Assembly (NCBI GenBank): GCA_965371945.1
Contig: CBDVAK010000098.1
Span: 1-11,532 of the forward strand
DNA: 11,532 nucleotides
Origin: CBDVAK01 sp965371945
GTDB taxonomy: Bacteria; Pseudomonadota; Gammaproteobacteria; Competibacterales; JAHEDQ01
Direction: 5' to 3'
Made by a program: the position numbers and the translations under genes. Below are positions 1-6,729 of the stretch, piece after piece (within the stretch, counting starts at the first letter, position 1; each line of letters opens with the position of its first letter). The notes below the pieces were generated by a model. The model did no database searches. It saw nothing but the letters and a program-made list of their open reading frames with translations, and was not told the origin of the DNA.

Positions 1-245
1 TCGGGTTGCCGGCCGACGAGGTGGTGATGATCGGTGACAGTGCTTTCGACCTGGAAATGGCTCACAATGCCGGTACGGCTCATCTGGCAGCCTGCTACGG
101 TGTGCATGAGCGTGGTCGCCTGGCTGCGTATCGGCCGCTGGCATTTCTGAACTCAATTGCCGAGCTTCCCGCACTGCTCGATGGCCTTCAGCGGCGATCG
201 GGTACGAGCAGGGCGCCGCGGCCAACAACCGACGGGACGTTATGA
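1..245 (+). CDS. HAD-superfamily phosphatase, C-terminal fragment (5' end outside the window)
   Basis: Only about the last 80 codons are present; the reading frame is open from the left edge and ends at TGA 243-245. The visible segment begins G-L-P-A-D-E-V-V-M-I-G-D-S-A-F-D and continues to A-H-N-A-G. This is the GDSxxD...AxxAG block (motif IV) of HAD hydrolases, whose acidic residues bind the catalytic Mg2+. The nucleophile DxD motif and the conserved Lys lie upstream and cannot be checked. A phosphoglycolate-phosphatase-like (Gph/CbbY-type) enzyme next to an S49 peptidase is a common gammaproteobacterial arrangement, often following rluC, but the substrate cannot be inferred from this fragment. 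The stop overlaps the next start as ATGA (242-245), which suggests translational coupling. The final 15 or so residues, rich in R, T and P, are probably a disordered tail. Confidence 0.85.
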   Translation, partial: GLPADEVVMIGDSAFDLEMAHNAGTAHLAACYGVHERGRLAAYRPLAFLNSIAELPALLDGLQRRSGTSRAPRPTTDGTL

Positions 246-1237
246 ACGATACTGACAGCAGGGTTTCGGAGCCGGCCGCCCACGAAGCTGGCAGCAACGG
301 CGCGGAACAGCGCTGGTACCAGGCGCAGGTGAGCCGCGTCATGCTCGCCGGTATCGTCGAGCAGCGTCGCAGCAGGCGCTGGGGAATCCTGTTCAAGTCT
401 CTGTTTCTGCTGTACCTCGGCGTCGTGTTGGCGCTGTTGATTCCCGAGTTTCGGGGCGCCGGTCCGGCGGTGTCCGGAGAGCACACCGCAGTCGTGGAAC
501 TGAAGGGTGTGATCGATGCGGACGGTAAGGCCAGTGCAGACGATGTCATTTCCGGGCTTCGTGATGCCTTCGAGGATGACGCGACGGTGGGTGTCATTCT
601 CAGGCTCAACACACCTGGCGGCAGCCCGGTGCAGTCGGCCAATATTCATGACGAGATCGGCAGGCTGCGCGAGGAATATCCGGACATCCCGATGTACGCC
701 GTGATCGAGGATGTCGGCGCTTCCGGAGGCTATTTCGTGGCGGTGGCGACCGACGAGATCTATGCAAACCGTTCCAGCCTGGTGGGCTCGATCGGGGTGC
801 GTACCGACAGCTTTGGTTTTGTCGACGCTATTGAGAAACTCGGCGTCCAGCGACGATTGTTCACGGCGGGCACGAACAAGGCGTCGCTAGACCCGTTTCT
901 GCCTCTGAAATCAGAGTCCGTCGCCCATCTGGAGACCCTGCTGGATGGCATCCATCAGCACTTTATCGAGGCGGTGGAAGAGGGGCGCGGGTCGCGGCTC
1001 AAGGGTGATCGTGACGACCTGTTCAGCGGCGAAGTCTGGACCGGCAAACAGGCACTGGAGCTGGGCCTGGTGGATGGCCTGGGTGATATTCGCTACGTGG
1101 CGCGGGAAAAGATCGGTGCCGAGACACTGGTCGATTTCACCACCAGCCGCGATCTGTTTACGCGACTGGCGGAGCGGGTGCAGACTTTGTTCAGTACGGT
1201 TTTAGATGACCGCACCCGCCTGTCGACCCGCTGGTAG
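242..1237 (+). CDS. sppA: Membrane-anchored S49-family serine peptidase (short SppA/SohB type)
   Basis: This 331-residue protein is predicted to cleave remnant signal peptides or other membrane-associated peptides on the periplasmic side of the inner membrane. Residues 1-46 are a polar, basic N-terminus (including QRRSRR at 41-46). One hydrophobic segment follows at about 49-68, with no cleavable signal peptide evident, so it is likely a type II anchor. The S49 domain runs from about 83 to 295. The motif VGASGGYF places the nucleophile at Ser161, and Lys213 in TNKASLDPF is the general base. The 52-residue spacing equals that of the Ser147/Lys199 dyad of Bacillus subtilis SppA. The single-domain length fits the short SppA/SohB form rather than the roughly 600-residue duplicated E. 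coli SppA. The SppA name is therefore by family and not by proven orthology. The ATG at 242 overlaps the phosphatase stop, and no strong Shine-Dalgarno sequence is seen. The gene ends 7 bases from the convergent maf stop. Confidence 0.9.
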   Translation: MNDTDSRVSEPAAHEAGSNGAEQRWYQAQVSRVMLAGIVEQRRSRRWGILFKSLFLLYLGVVLALLIPEFRGAGPAVSGEHTAVVELKGVIDADGKASADDVISGLRDAFEDDATVGVILRLNTPGGSPVQSANIHDEIGRLREEYPDIPMYAVIEDVGASGGYFVAVATDEIYANRSSLVGSIGVRTDSFGFVDAIEKLGVQRRLFTAGTNKASLDPFLPLKSESVAHLETLLDGIHQHFIEAVEEGRGSRLKGDRDDLFSGEVWTGKQALELGLVDGLGDIRYVAREKIGAETLVDFTTSRDLFTRLAERVQTLFSTVLDDRTRLSTRW

Positions 1238-1244
1238 AGGAAGT

Positions 1245-1916
1245 TCAGGGCACTTCGATGCCCTCCTGCGCCAGCATCGATACCAGGCGGATCAATGGCA
1301 GGCCGATCAGCGCGTTGGGATCGTCACCGCGTAACCACTCGAACAGCGTGATCCCCAGCCCTTCGCTGCGAAAACTGCCCGCACAGTCAAAGGGTTGCTC
1401 GCGTCTCAGGTAGCGGTCCACCGCGGCTTGGCGGAGGCGGCGAAAGCAGACTTGAAAAGGCACCACATCACTCTGGCTACGACCGCTGGCTGCATCCAGG
1501 AGACAGAGGCCGGTGTGGAAAGTAACGACCTGGTTCGACATCGCCCGCAGTTGCCGGCGCGCAGTCTCGAACGAACCCGGCTTGCCCATCGTACTGCCGT
1601 CACAACTGGCGAGTTGATCCGCACCGATGACCAGCGCATCGCTCATCCCATCGGCGATTGCGGCGGCTTTGGCGATCGCCAGCCGCTGTACCTGTTGCCG
1701 AGGTAGCTCGCCATCCCGTGAGGCTTCGTCAACCTGCGGCGAGCATGTTGCGAAGGGGAGATCGAGGCGGTCCAGCAACTCACGTCGGTAGGGTGACGAG
1801 GAAGCGAGTACCAGCAATCGGCCATCCGGCAGGCGGGGGACGGCACCGTTTTCACTACAGATCAATTGTTCCACTGTGGGGCTCGGCTTGGTCGGTTGCG
1901 ATCCGGTGGTCCACAT
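1245..1916 (-). CDS. yceF: Maf-family nucleotide pyrophosphatase, YceF (7-methyl-GTP) subtype
   Basis: Maf proteins hydrolyse non-canonical or methylated nucleoside triphosphates to the monophosphate; the YceF branch of E. coli acts on 7-methyl-GTP. Counting from the ATG at 1916 (223 aa), the family signature LASSSPYRR lies at about 37-45 and a VDE motif at about 62-64. GADQ at 98-101 contains the catalytic-base Asp100, GKP is at about 111-113, and SEGLGITLFE at about 184-193. The C-terminal stretch CAGSF-SEG-GITLFE-L-G-DPN-LIGLPL closely follows E. coli YceF, which supports the subtype. The start is uncertain. The frame stays open to ATG 2054, but that N-terminus is not Maf-like and would cross the yceD promoter. 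GTG 1874 (209 aa) and TTG 1865 are also possible, and none has a clear Shine-Dalgarno sequence. The gene is divergent from yceD and convergent with the peptidase, so it forms its own transcription unit. Confidence 0.9.
   Translation of the reverse strand: MWTTGSQPTKPSPTVEQLICSENGAVPRLPDGRLLVLASSSPYRRELLDRLDLPFATCSPQVDEASRDGELPRQQVQRLAIAKAAAIADGMSDALVIGADQLASCDGSTMGKPGSFETARRQLRAMSNQVVTFHTGLCLLDAASGRSQSDVVPFQVCFRRLRQAAVDRYLRREQPFDCAGSFRSEGLGITLFEWLRGDDPNALIGLPLIRLVSMLAQEGIEVP
1247..1264. terminator. Small hairpin at the convergent sppA/maf junction, possible bidirectional terminator
   Basis: AGGGCA (1247-1252) pairs with TGCCCT (1259-1264) around a 6-base loop. It overlaps the last codons of maf and lies 9 bases after the peptidase stop. 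No T-tract follows on either strand, so intrinsic termination is doubtful. The position between two convergent stops is the only other support. Confidence 0.2.
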
Positions 1917-1943
1917 TAGCACGTCGGAAGGTGCTGCTCGACG

Positions 1944-1978
1944 CTCAGAAAAAGGCACTTGATTCAGAGAGTTCTGAG
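1944..1978. promoter_or_regulatory. Inverted repeat in the maf/yceD divergent region, possible operator
   Basis: CTCAGAA (1944-1950) is matched by TTCTGAG (1972-1978), a perfect 7-base dyad. A nested TCAGA-GAGT-TCTGA lies at 1964-1977. The dyad is about 40-70 bases upstream of the -35 box of the yceD operon promoter, where an activator or repressor could bind. It does not resemble the FadR or PsrA consensus as I know them. A chance repeat is possible. Confidence 0.25.
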
Positions 1979-2015
1979 CTTGGCGGCCGGGCGGGCATGG
2001 GCTGAAAAAAGTGCT

Positions 2016-2044
2016 TTGACAGCTGCCTTTCGGGTAGCTACTAT
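2016..2044 (+). promoter_or_regulatory. Strong sigma70-type promoter for the yceD-rpmF-plsX-fab operon
   Basis: The -35 box TTGACA (2016-2021) is a perfect consensus match. A spacer of exactly 17 bases leads to the -10 box TACTAT (2039-2044), a 5/6 match. An A-run (AAAAAA, about 2005-2010) lies just upstream and could act as a partial UP element. The expected transcription start is about 2049-2053, at or within 4 bases of the yceD ATG (2053). This is the only consensus-quality promoter I see in the window. It sits in the divergent gap, which fits its role as the main promoter of the cluster. Confidence 0.8.
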
Positions 2045-2052
2045 TGCGCGCC

Positions 2053-2613
2053 ATGTCGGACCCGGCCCCAGCGCTGCTGGATCCGTGGCAGCTGGTCGAG
2101 AGTGGGGACAGCCTGCGGGTCGAGATTCCTCTTGCCGATATGCCGCGGTTGCAATCATTGCTATGTGATAGTGACGGCCAGGCGCTGGTCGAGCTGACCG
2201 GGTGTCGTGATCAGCAGGGTCGTGCCTGGGTCAGGGGGCGTGTCAGCGCCTCGGTCAGAGTAATCTGCCAGCGCTGCATGGAACCGATGGTGGTGCCATT
2301 GGATGTGCCGATCGAGCTGGGCCTGATCGATCAGGAGTCCGGTTCCGTGCTGTTACCGCGAGACTATGAGCCGCTGGTGGTGGCTAATGGCGACCGTGTT
2401 GTGCTGGCGGAACTGGTCGCCGACGAGCTGATTCTCGCGATGCCCACGGTGGCGCGGCATGTGGGTGGCGCGAGCTGCAAGATGGATGATGGGTCGGGCA
2501 CCGGCGTGGATGATTCCGCGCGGCATCCACTGCCGGAAGCCGCGCAACGTCAACGTCCCTTTGCCGATCTTCGAGCGTTGCTCAAGCGGGCAAACACGGA
2601 CCAACAGGAGTAA
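2053..2613 (+). CDS. yceD: YceD/DUF177 family protein (23S rRNA accumulation factor family)
   Basis: This 186-residue protein belongs to the DUF177 family, which almost always lies directly upstream of rpmF. Plant and bacterial members have been linked to 23S rRNA accumulation or large-subunit biogenesis, but the molecular activity is not settled. The diagnostic block V-I-C-Q-R-C-M-E-P at about 70-78 carries the C-x2-C pair (Cys72, Cys75), and L-P-R-D-Y-E-P-L at about 101-108 is also typical. So is the acidic VADELILAMP segment at about 122-131, followed by Cys142. The C-terminus ends in PFADLRALLKR, as in E. coli YceD. I chose ATG 2053 because the in-frame TTG at 2044 overlaps the -10 box. 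With the predicted transcription start at 2049-2053 there is no room for a Shine-Dalgarno sequence, so initiation may be leaderless. AGGAG at its 3' end serves rpmF. Confidence 0.93.
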   Translation: MSDPAPALLDPWQLVESGDSLRVEIPLADMPRLQSLLCDSDGQALVELTGCRDQQGRAWVRGRVSASVRVICQRCMEPMVVPLDVPIELGLIDQESGSVLLPRDYEPLVVANGDRVVLAELVADELILAMPTVARHVGGASCKMDDGSGTGVDDSARHPLPEAAQRQRPFADLRALLKRANTDQQE

Positions 2614-2618
2614 CGCAA

Positions 2619-2801
2619 GTGGCGGTACAGAAAACTCGCAAGACCCGTTCCAAGCGGGGCATGAGGCGTGCCCATGATGCGCTTTCGGCACCTACGCTGT
2701 CGGTGGAGCCGACCACCGGTGAGACTCATCGACGTCACCATGTCAGTCCCGACGGATTCTATCGCGGGCGCCAGGTGATTGCATCGCGGGAAGAAGACTG
2801 A
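2619..2801 (+). CDS. rpmF: 50S ribosomal protein L32 (bL32)
   Basis: This 60-residue basic protein is a structural component of the large ribosomal subunit. The N-terminus M-A-V-Q-K-T-R-K-T-R-S-K-R-G-M-R-R-A-H-D is an almost invariant bL32 signature. HRRHHVSPDGFYRGR at 37-51 matches the family's C-terminal half. It is slightly longer than the 57-residue E. coli protein through an SREED tail. The zinc-binding cysteines of other bL32 proteins are absent, as is normal in Gammaproteobacteria. The start is GTG 2619; AGGAG at 2606-2610 overlaps the yceD stop at a spacing of 8. The 5-base gap after yceD indicates co-transcription and probable coupling. A GTG start is notable for a gene that needs high expression. 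Confidence 0.97.
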   Translation: MAVQKTRKTRSKRGMRRAHDALSAPTLSVEPTTGETHRRHHVSPDGFYRGRQVIASREED

Positions 2802-2833
2802 CCCGCCAGGGTGAGGACTCCGAGCCCTATGGC

Positions 2834-3862
2834 GTGAAGCAGCCCATCACCATTGCCCTCGACGCGATGGGCGGCGACCACGGTCCCGATGTCGTGGTGC
2901 CGGCTGCGTGCGCGGCGGTTGAGGGGCGTCAGAATCTCAGTCTGGTCCTGGTCGGGGACGCACAGCGGTTGCAGGCCAGCTTGCGAAGCCATGATGCGGC
3001 CAGCCACCCACGGCTTGAAGTGCAGCAGGCCAGCCAGGTCGTGGCGATGGACGAAGCACCCGCGCAAGCGCTGCGCGGCAAGAAGGATTCCTCCATGCGG
3101 GTGGCCATCAATCTGGTCAAGAGTGGTGAAGCCCACGCTTGTATCAGCGCCGGCAATACCGGTGCATTGATGGCGATAGCCCGGTTCGTGCTGCGCACCC
3201 TGCCAGGAATCAAACGCCCCGCAATCTGCACGGCATTGCCGTCACAGCGTGGCCATACACTGGTGCTGGATCTGGGCGCCAACGTCGACAGCAAGGCGGA
3301 ACACCTGGTGCAGTTCGCCCTGATGGGGACGGAACTGGCGCGGGCAGTCGATGACAAGCCGCGGCCCCGGGTAGCCTTGCTCAACGTCGGCGAGGAAGAA
3401 ATCAAGGGCAACGAACAGGTCAAGGATGCCGCGGCGTTGCTGGCCGCGACAGACCTCAACTACATCGGCTATGCCGAGGGGGATGCAATCTATACCGGGG
3501 ACGCTGACGTGATCGTCTGCGATGGATTCGCGGGCAATGTCGCCCTCAAGAGCAGTGAAGGTGTGGCCCGGATGATCCGCGGCATGATCCATGAGGAGTT
3601 CGGCCGCAACCTGCTGACCCGCCTGATGGGCGCCATCACCTATCCGGTGCTGGCCAGGCTGGGACGGCGGATAGATCCACGTCGTTACAACGGCGCCAGT
3701 CTGCTGGGCCTGCAGGGGATCGTCATCAAGAGTCATGGTGGGGCCGATGCCGTGGCATTCGAACACGCCATTGAAATCGGTGCCCGGGAAGTCGAGAAGA
3801 ATGTCCCGGATCGTATCCGCGTGCACCTCGAGCGCTTGCAGCAACAGGAACAGAGTGCGTGA
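2834..3862 (+). CDS. plsX: Phosphate acyltransferase PlsX
   Basis: PlsX converts acyl-ACP and phosphate to acyl-phosphate, the acyl donor used by PlsY to begin phospholipid synthesis. It acts as a peripheral inner-membrane enzyme and couples the fab pathway to membrane growth. The 342-residue product starts with the family signature I-A-L-D-A-M-G-G-D-H-G-P (7-18). It has ISAGNTGALM at about 104-113, LDLGANVDSKAEHL at about 145-158, and CDGFAGNVALKSSEG at about 229-243. The length matches the family (about 330-360). The start is GTG 2834; the nearby ATG 2829 is out of frame and stops at once. No close Shine-Dalgarno sequence is visible, and GAGG at 2813-2816 is probably too far upstream. The gene lies 32 bases after rpmF, and its stop overlaps the fabH start as GTGA. 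Confidence 0.97.
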   Translation: MKQPITIALDAMGGDHGPDVVVPAACAAVEGRQNLSLVLVGDAQRLQASLRSHDAASHPRLEVQQASQVVAMDEAPAQALRGKKDSSMRVAINLVKSGEAHACISAGNTGALMAIARFVLRTLPGIKRPAICTALPSQRGHTLVLDLGANVDSKAEHLVQFALMGTELARAVDDKPRPRVALLNVGEEEIKGNEQVKDAAALLAATDLNYIGYAEGDAIYTGDADVIVCDGFAGNVALKSSEGVARMIRGMIHEEFGRNLLTRLMGAITYPVLARLGRRIDPRRYNGASLLGLQGIVIKSHGGADAVAFEHAIEIGAREVEKNVPDRIRVHLERLQQQEQSA

Positions 3863-4827
3863 CCGGCTCGCGTATCGCGGGGACCGGAGGTTATCTTCCG
3901 GAGGAGGTCATCACCAACGCTGATCTGGAACACATGGTCGACACCAGCGATCAGTGGATCCGCGAGCGCACCGGGATACGGGAGCGTAGAAGGGCGGCAC
4001 CCGGTCAGACTACCTGTGATCTTGCCGAATACGCGGCTCGCAATGCATTGCAAGCTGCTGATCTGCACCCCGACTCGATCGATCTGATCGTGGTGGCGAC
4101 CACCACCCCGGACCACATATTCCCCAGTACCGCGACCAAATTGCAGGAGAGGCTGGGCGGCGTCGGCTACCCGGCGTTCGATCTGCAGGCGGTGTGCGCG
4201 GGGTTTATCTACGCCCTGGACGTGGCAGATCGGTTCATCCGTACCGGCGGCGCTCACCGGGCGCTGGTGGTGGGGGCCGAAACCTTCACCCGCATTATCG
4301 ACTGGACTGATCGCGGCACCTGCATCCTGTTCGGGGATGGTGCCGGTGCGGTGGTGCTTGAAGCGGCGCAGGAGCCGGGAGTGCTATCCAGCGTGTTGCA
4401 CGCGGACGGCCGGTATCGGAAGCACCTGTGGGTGCCCGGTGGGCCATCCCAGGATGCCGACTCGGAGCTGCGTGACCGGACCTGTGTGGAGATGCGCGGT
4501 CATGAAGTATTCAAGTGGGCCGTCAACAATCTCAGCGGGATAGTCGATGAGGCACTGGATGCCGCCGGCCTGGCCCGTTCTGATATCGACTGGCTGGTGC
4601 CACATCAGGCCAACACCCGAATCCTGGTAGCGACCGCGCGCAAGTTGGGGTTGCCCATGGATAAGGTGGTGGTGACGGTCGAACGGCACGGCAACACCTC
4701 CGCGGCCTCGGTCCCGTTGGCGTTCGACGAGGCGGTCAGGGATGGTCGCATCAAGCGCGGTGACCTGGTGCTGCTGGAGGCCTTTGGCGGTGGCTTCACC
4801 TGGGGTGCCACGTTGTTGAAATACTAG
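3859..4827 (+). CDS. fabH: 3-oxoacyl-ACP synthase III (FabH)
   Basis: FabH starts fatty-acid synthesis by condensing acetyl-CoA (or another short acyl-CoA) with malonyl-ACP. The 322-residue thiolase-fold protein has the full triad: Cys113 in AVCAGF, His249 in VPHQANTRI, and Asn279 in RHGNTSAAS. These correspond to Cys112, His244 and Asn274 of E. coli. The N-terminal GTGGYLPE, the motif TSDQWIRERTGI at about 29-40, and the C-terminal EAFGGGFTWGA at about 307-317 are also family-typical. The start is GTG 3859, overlapping the plsX stop (GTGA), so translation is probably coupled. No residue suggests a change of function. Preference for straight or branched primers cannot be read from the sequence. 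Confidence 0.97.
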   Translation: MTGSRIAGTGGYLPEEVITNADLEHMVDTSDQWIRERTGIRERRRAAPGQTTCDLAEYAARNALQAADLHPDSIDLIVVATTTPDHIFPSTATKLQERLGGVGYPAFDLQAVCAGFIYALDVADRFIRTGGAHRALVVGAETFTRIIDWTDRGTCILFGDGAGAVVLEAAQEPGVLSSVLHADGRYRKHLWVPGGPSQDADSELRDRTCVEMRGHEVFKWAVNNLSGIVDEALDAAGLARSDIDWLVPHQANTRILVATARKLGLPMDKVVVTVERHGNTSAASVPLAFDEAVRDGRIKRGDLVLLEAFGGGFTWGATLLKY

Positions 4828-4831
4828 CCGG

Positions 4832-4852
4832 CGCGCCACAGTGTCGGGCGCG
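4832..4852 (+). other. GC-rich hairpin in the fabH-fabD gap
   Basis: CGCGCC (4832-4837) pairs with GGCGCG (4847-4852) around a 9-base loop, starting 5 bases after the fabH stop. No T-run follows, so it is not a convincing intrinsic terminator. It could attenuate transcription or stabilise the upstream mRNA. Alternatively, the match could simply reflect GC-rich sequence. Confidence 0.3.
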
Positions 4853-4891
4853 TGATCTAGTCGGGTCGATGCGGATTCGGAGTGACACAGC

Positions 4892-5833
4892 ATGAACGAT
4901 AACCGATCTGCCCTGGCGATGATCTTTCCGGGCCAGGGATCCCAGTCGGTGGGGATGCTGGCGGCACTGGCCGCCGATCAGGCCGTGGTCACCGATACCT
5001 TCGAGGAAGCCTCACAGGTGCTTGGACTGGATTTGTGGGATCTGGTCCAGCAGGGGCCGGATACCAGGTTGGGTGCGACCCGTAACACCCAGCCGGCCAT
5101 GCTGGCGGCCGGCGTGGCGGTGTGGCGGGTCTGGAAGCTGACCGGAGGGGGCACGCCCGAGATCCTTGCCGGTCACAGTCTCGGCGAATACACCGCTCTG
5201 GTGGCGGCGGGCGCCATCGCGTTCACGGATGCCGTGGCGTTGGTTGCGGAGCGCGGACGGCTCATGCAGCAGGCAGTACCGGAAGGGATAGGCGCGATGG
5301 CTGCGATACTGGGCCTGGAAGACAGCGTCGTCAGTGAAATCTGTATCGAGGCTGCTGAGGGTGCGGTGGTTGAGGCAGCCAACTTCAATGCACCGGGTCA
5401 GGTGGTGGTCGCTGGTCACTGCGAGGCGGTGTCCCGTGCCATTGAACTCGCTCGTGGGCGCGGCGCCAAACGGGCGTTGCTGCTGCCCGTGAGCGTACCG
5501 TCCCATTGCGCTCTCATGCGAGACGCTGCTGCCGCTTTGCGGGCCCGCCTGGAAAGTGTCGACATTCAGGCCCCCCGGATTCCAGTGCTGCACAACGTGG
5601 ACGTCAGCGACCATCCAACCGCGGCCGCGATTCGTGAGGCCCTGACCCGCCAGATGTACCGTCCGGTGCGCTGGGTGGAAACGATACGAGCACTCCGCGA
5701 TCGCGGTGCACACCGGCTGATCGAGTGTGGCCCGGGAAAAGTGCTGTCCGGATTGAACCGGCGTATCGATCGTGATCTGCGCTCGTTGCCGGTGTTCGAT
5801 CCGGCTACCCTGAGCAAGGCACTGGAGGCGTAA
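4892..5833 (+). CDS. fabD: Malonyl-CoA:ACP transacylase (FabD)
   Basis: FabD transfers malonyl from CoA to the phosphopantetheine thiol of ACP, supplying the extender unit for FabH and FabF. The 313-residue product has the N-terminal FPGQGSQ loop at 12-18 and the nucleophile elbow GHSLGEY with Ser96. Arg121 in AERGRLM binds the malonyl carboxylate, and His205 in VPSHCALM is the catalytic partner. Each residue is offset by +4 from E. coli Ser92, Arg117 and His201. NFNAPGQVVVAG at about 164-175 and ECGPGKVLSGL near the C-terminus are also typical. The start is ATG 4892 with GGAG at 4879-4882. The 64-base gap after fabH is the widest interval within the upstream half of the operon and holds the hairpin at 4832-4852. 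Confidence 0.97.
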   Translation: MNDNRSALAMIFPGQGSQSVGMLAALAADQAVVTDTFEEASQVLGLDLWDLVQQGPDTRLGATRNTQPAMLAAGVAVWRVWKLTGGGTPEILAGHSLGEYTALVAAGAIAFTDAVALVAERGRLMQQAVPEGIGAMAAILGLEDSVVSEICIEAAEGAVVEAANFNAPGQVVVAGHCEAVSRAIELARGRGAKRALLLPVSVPSHCALMRDAAAALRARLESVDIQAPRIPVLHNVDVSDHPTAAAIREALTRQMYRPVRWVETIRALRDRGAHRLIECGPGKVLSGLNRRIDRDLRSLPVFDPATLSKALEA

Positions 5834-5838
5834 GGTCG

Positions 5839-6582
5839 ATGAATCTGAATGGTGAGATTTCACTGGTAACCGGAGCCAGTCGTGGAATCGGGCGTGCCGT
5901 GGCGCTCCGGCTGGGGCAGTGCGGCGCCACCGTTATTGGCACGGCGACCAGCGAGGCGGGGGCCAGTGCCGTCACCGATGCCCTGAACGCGGCTGCGGTG
6001 ACCGGTCAAGGGCTAGTGCTCGACGTTTGTGATCAGGACTCGGTGACCGGGGTGCTGAAAGCCGTTACCGAACGCTGGGGTGCGCCAACGGTTTTGGTCA
6101 ACAACGCCGGCATCACCCGCGACAATCTGTTGATACGAATGAAAGACGAGGAATGGGACGCCATCCTGGATACCAATCTCAAGGCCGTGTTCCGGATGAG
6201 CAAAGCGGTGCTTCGAGGGATGATGAAGGCCCGTCACGGGCGGATCATCAATATGGGCTCGGTAGTGGCGATGACCGGCAACCCGGGCCAGTGCAACTAT
6301 GCGGCGGCCAAGGCGGCACTGGGTGGATTCAGCAGGTCATTGGCCCGGGAAGTGGGCAGTCGTGGCATCACGGTCAACATCGTAGCTCCAGGTTTTATCG
6401 ATACCGATATGACACGCGCTTTGCCTGAACAACAGCGTGCAGCGCTGATCGGGCAGATTCCGCTGGGGCGGCTGGGACAGGCCGAAGATGTCGCCGCCGC
6501 GGTGGCGTTTCTGGCGTCCAGTGAAGGGGCATACATCACGGGAAGCACGATTGATGTCAACGGTGGTATGGTTATGAACTAG
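5839..6582 (+). CDS. fabG: 3-oxoacyl-ACP reductase (FabG)
   Basis: FabG is the NADPH-dependent short-chain dehydrogenase that reduces beta-ketoacyl-ACP to beta-hydroxyacyl-ACP in each elongation cycle. The 247-residue product has the cofactor motif TGASRGIG at 11-18 and NNAG at 88-91. The catalytic tetrad is Asn113, Ser141, Tyr154 and Lys158 (YAAAK). These sit three residues later than E. coli Ser138, Tyr151 and Lys155. PGFIDTDMT at about 184-192 and the C-terminal ITGSTIDVNGGMVMN are FabG-typical, and the cluster context distinguishes it from other short-chain dehydrogenases. The start is ATG 5839, 5 bases after the fabD stop, with only a weak AAGG upstream. Coupling to fabD is likely. Confidence 0.97.
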   Translation: MNLNGEISLVTGASRGIGRAVALRLGQCGATVIGTATSEAGASAVTDALNAAAVTGQGLVLDVCDQDSVTGVLKAVTERWGAPTVLVNNAGITRDNLLIRMKDEEWDAILDTNLKAVFRMSKAVLRGMMKARHGRIINMGSVVAMTGNPGQCNYAAAKAALGGFSRSLAREVGSRGITVNIVAPGFIDTDMTRALPEQQRAALIGQIPLGRLGQAEDVAAAVAFLASSEGAYITGSTIDVNGGMVMN

Positions 6583-6648
6583 AAGAAGTTGCGGCAACTA
6601 TAGGTAAATGTTTCAAAAAGTTGTTTGATGCCCTTGATTGCAACAATG

Positions 6649-6677
6649 TGGATCGCACCCGAGCTTTTGCATACAAT
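6649..6677 (+). promoter_or_regulatory. Probable acpP promoter in the fabG-acpP gap
   Basis: The -10 box TACAAT (6672-6677) is a 5/6 match. The -35 region at the right spacing (TGGATC, 6649-6654, 17-base spacer) is poor. A TG dinucleotide at 6668-6669 lies one base too far upstream for a canonical extended -10. The transcription start would be near 6684, giving a leader of about 45 bases. A dedicated acpP promoter is known in E. coli and would explain the 147-base gap in an otherwise tightly packed operon. The weak -35 box keeps this tentative. Confidence 0.5.
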
Positions 6678-6684
6678 GGGCCCC

Positions 6685-6700
6685 GGCAGCCTGGACTGCC
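6685..6700 (+). other. Stem-loop at the 5' end of the predicted acpP leader
   Basis: GGCAG (6685-6689) pairs perfectly with CTGCC (6696-6700) around a 6-base loop. It begins almost at the start point predicted from the -10 box at 6672-6677. A 5'-terminal hairpin of this kind can protect an mRNA from 5'-dependent decay. No T-tract follows, so it does not look like a fabG terminator. The strong Shine-Dalgarno sequence GGGAGG (6713-6718) lies downstream, outside the stem. Confidence 0.4.
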
Positions 6701-6729
6701 CCAGATGAAGTTGGGAGGAAACCTGGAAG

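Noticed and set aside
2044..2052. Upstream TTG start for yceD
   Set aside because: It overlaps the -10 box, so it could not be on the transcript from that promoter. The ATG at 2053 gives a family-length protein.
1917..2054. N-terminal extension of Maf to the ATG at 2054 (269 aa)
   Set aside because: The extra residues do not resemble any Maf N-terminus and would be encoded across the strong yceD promoter. Family members begin only a few residues before the LASxSP motif.
5012..5863. 283-codon open frame on the minus strand opposite fabD
   Set aside because: It is low-information antisense translation, rich in His, Arg and Gln. The plus frame is a complete FabD with all catalytic residues.
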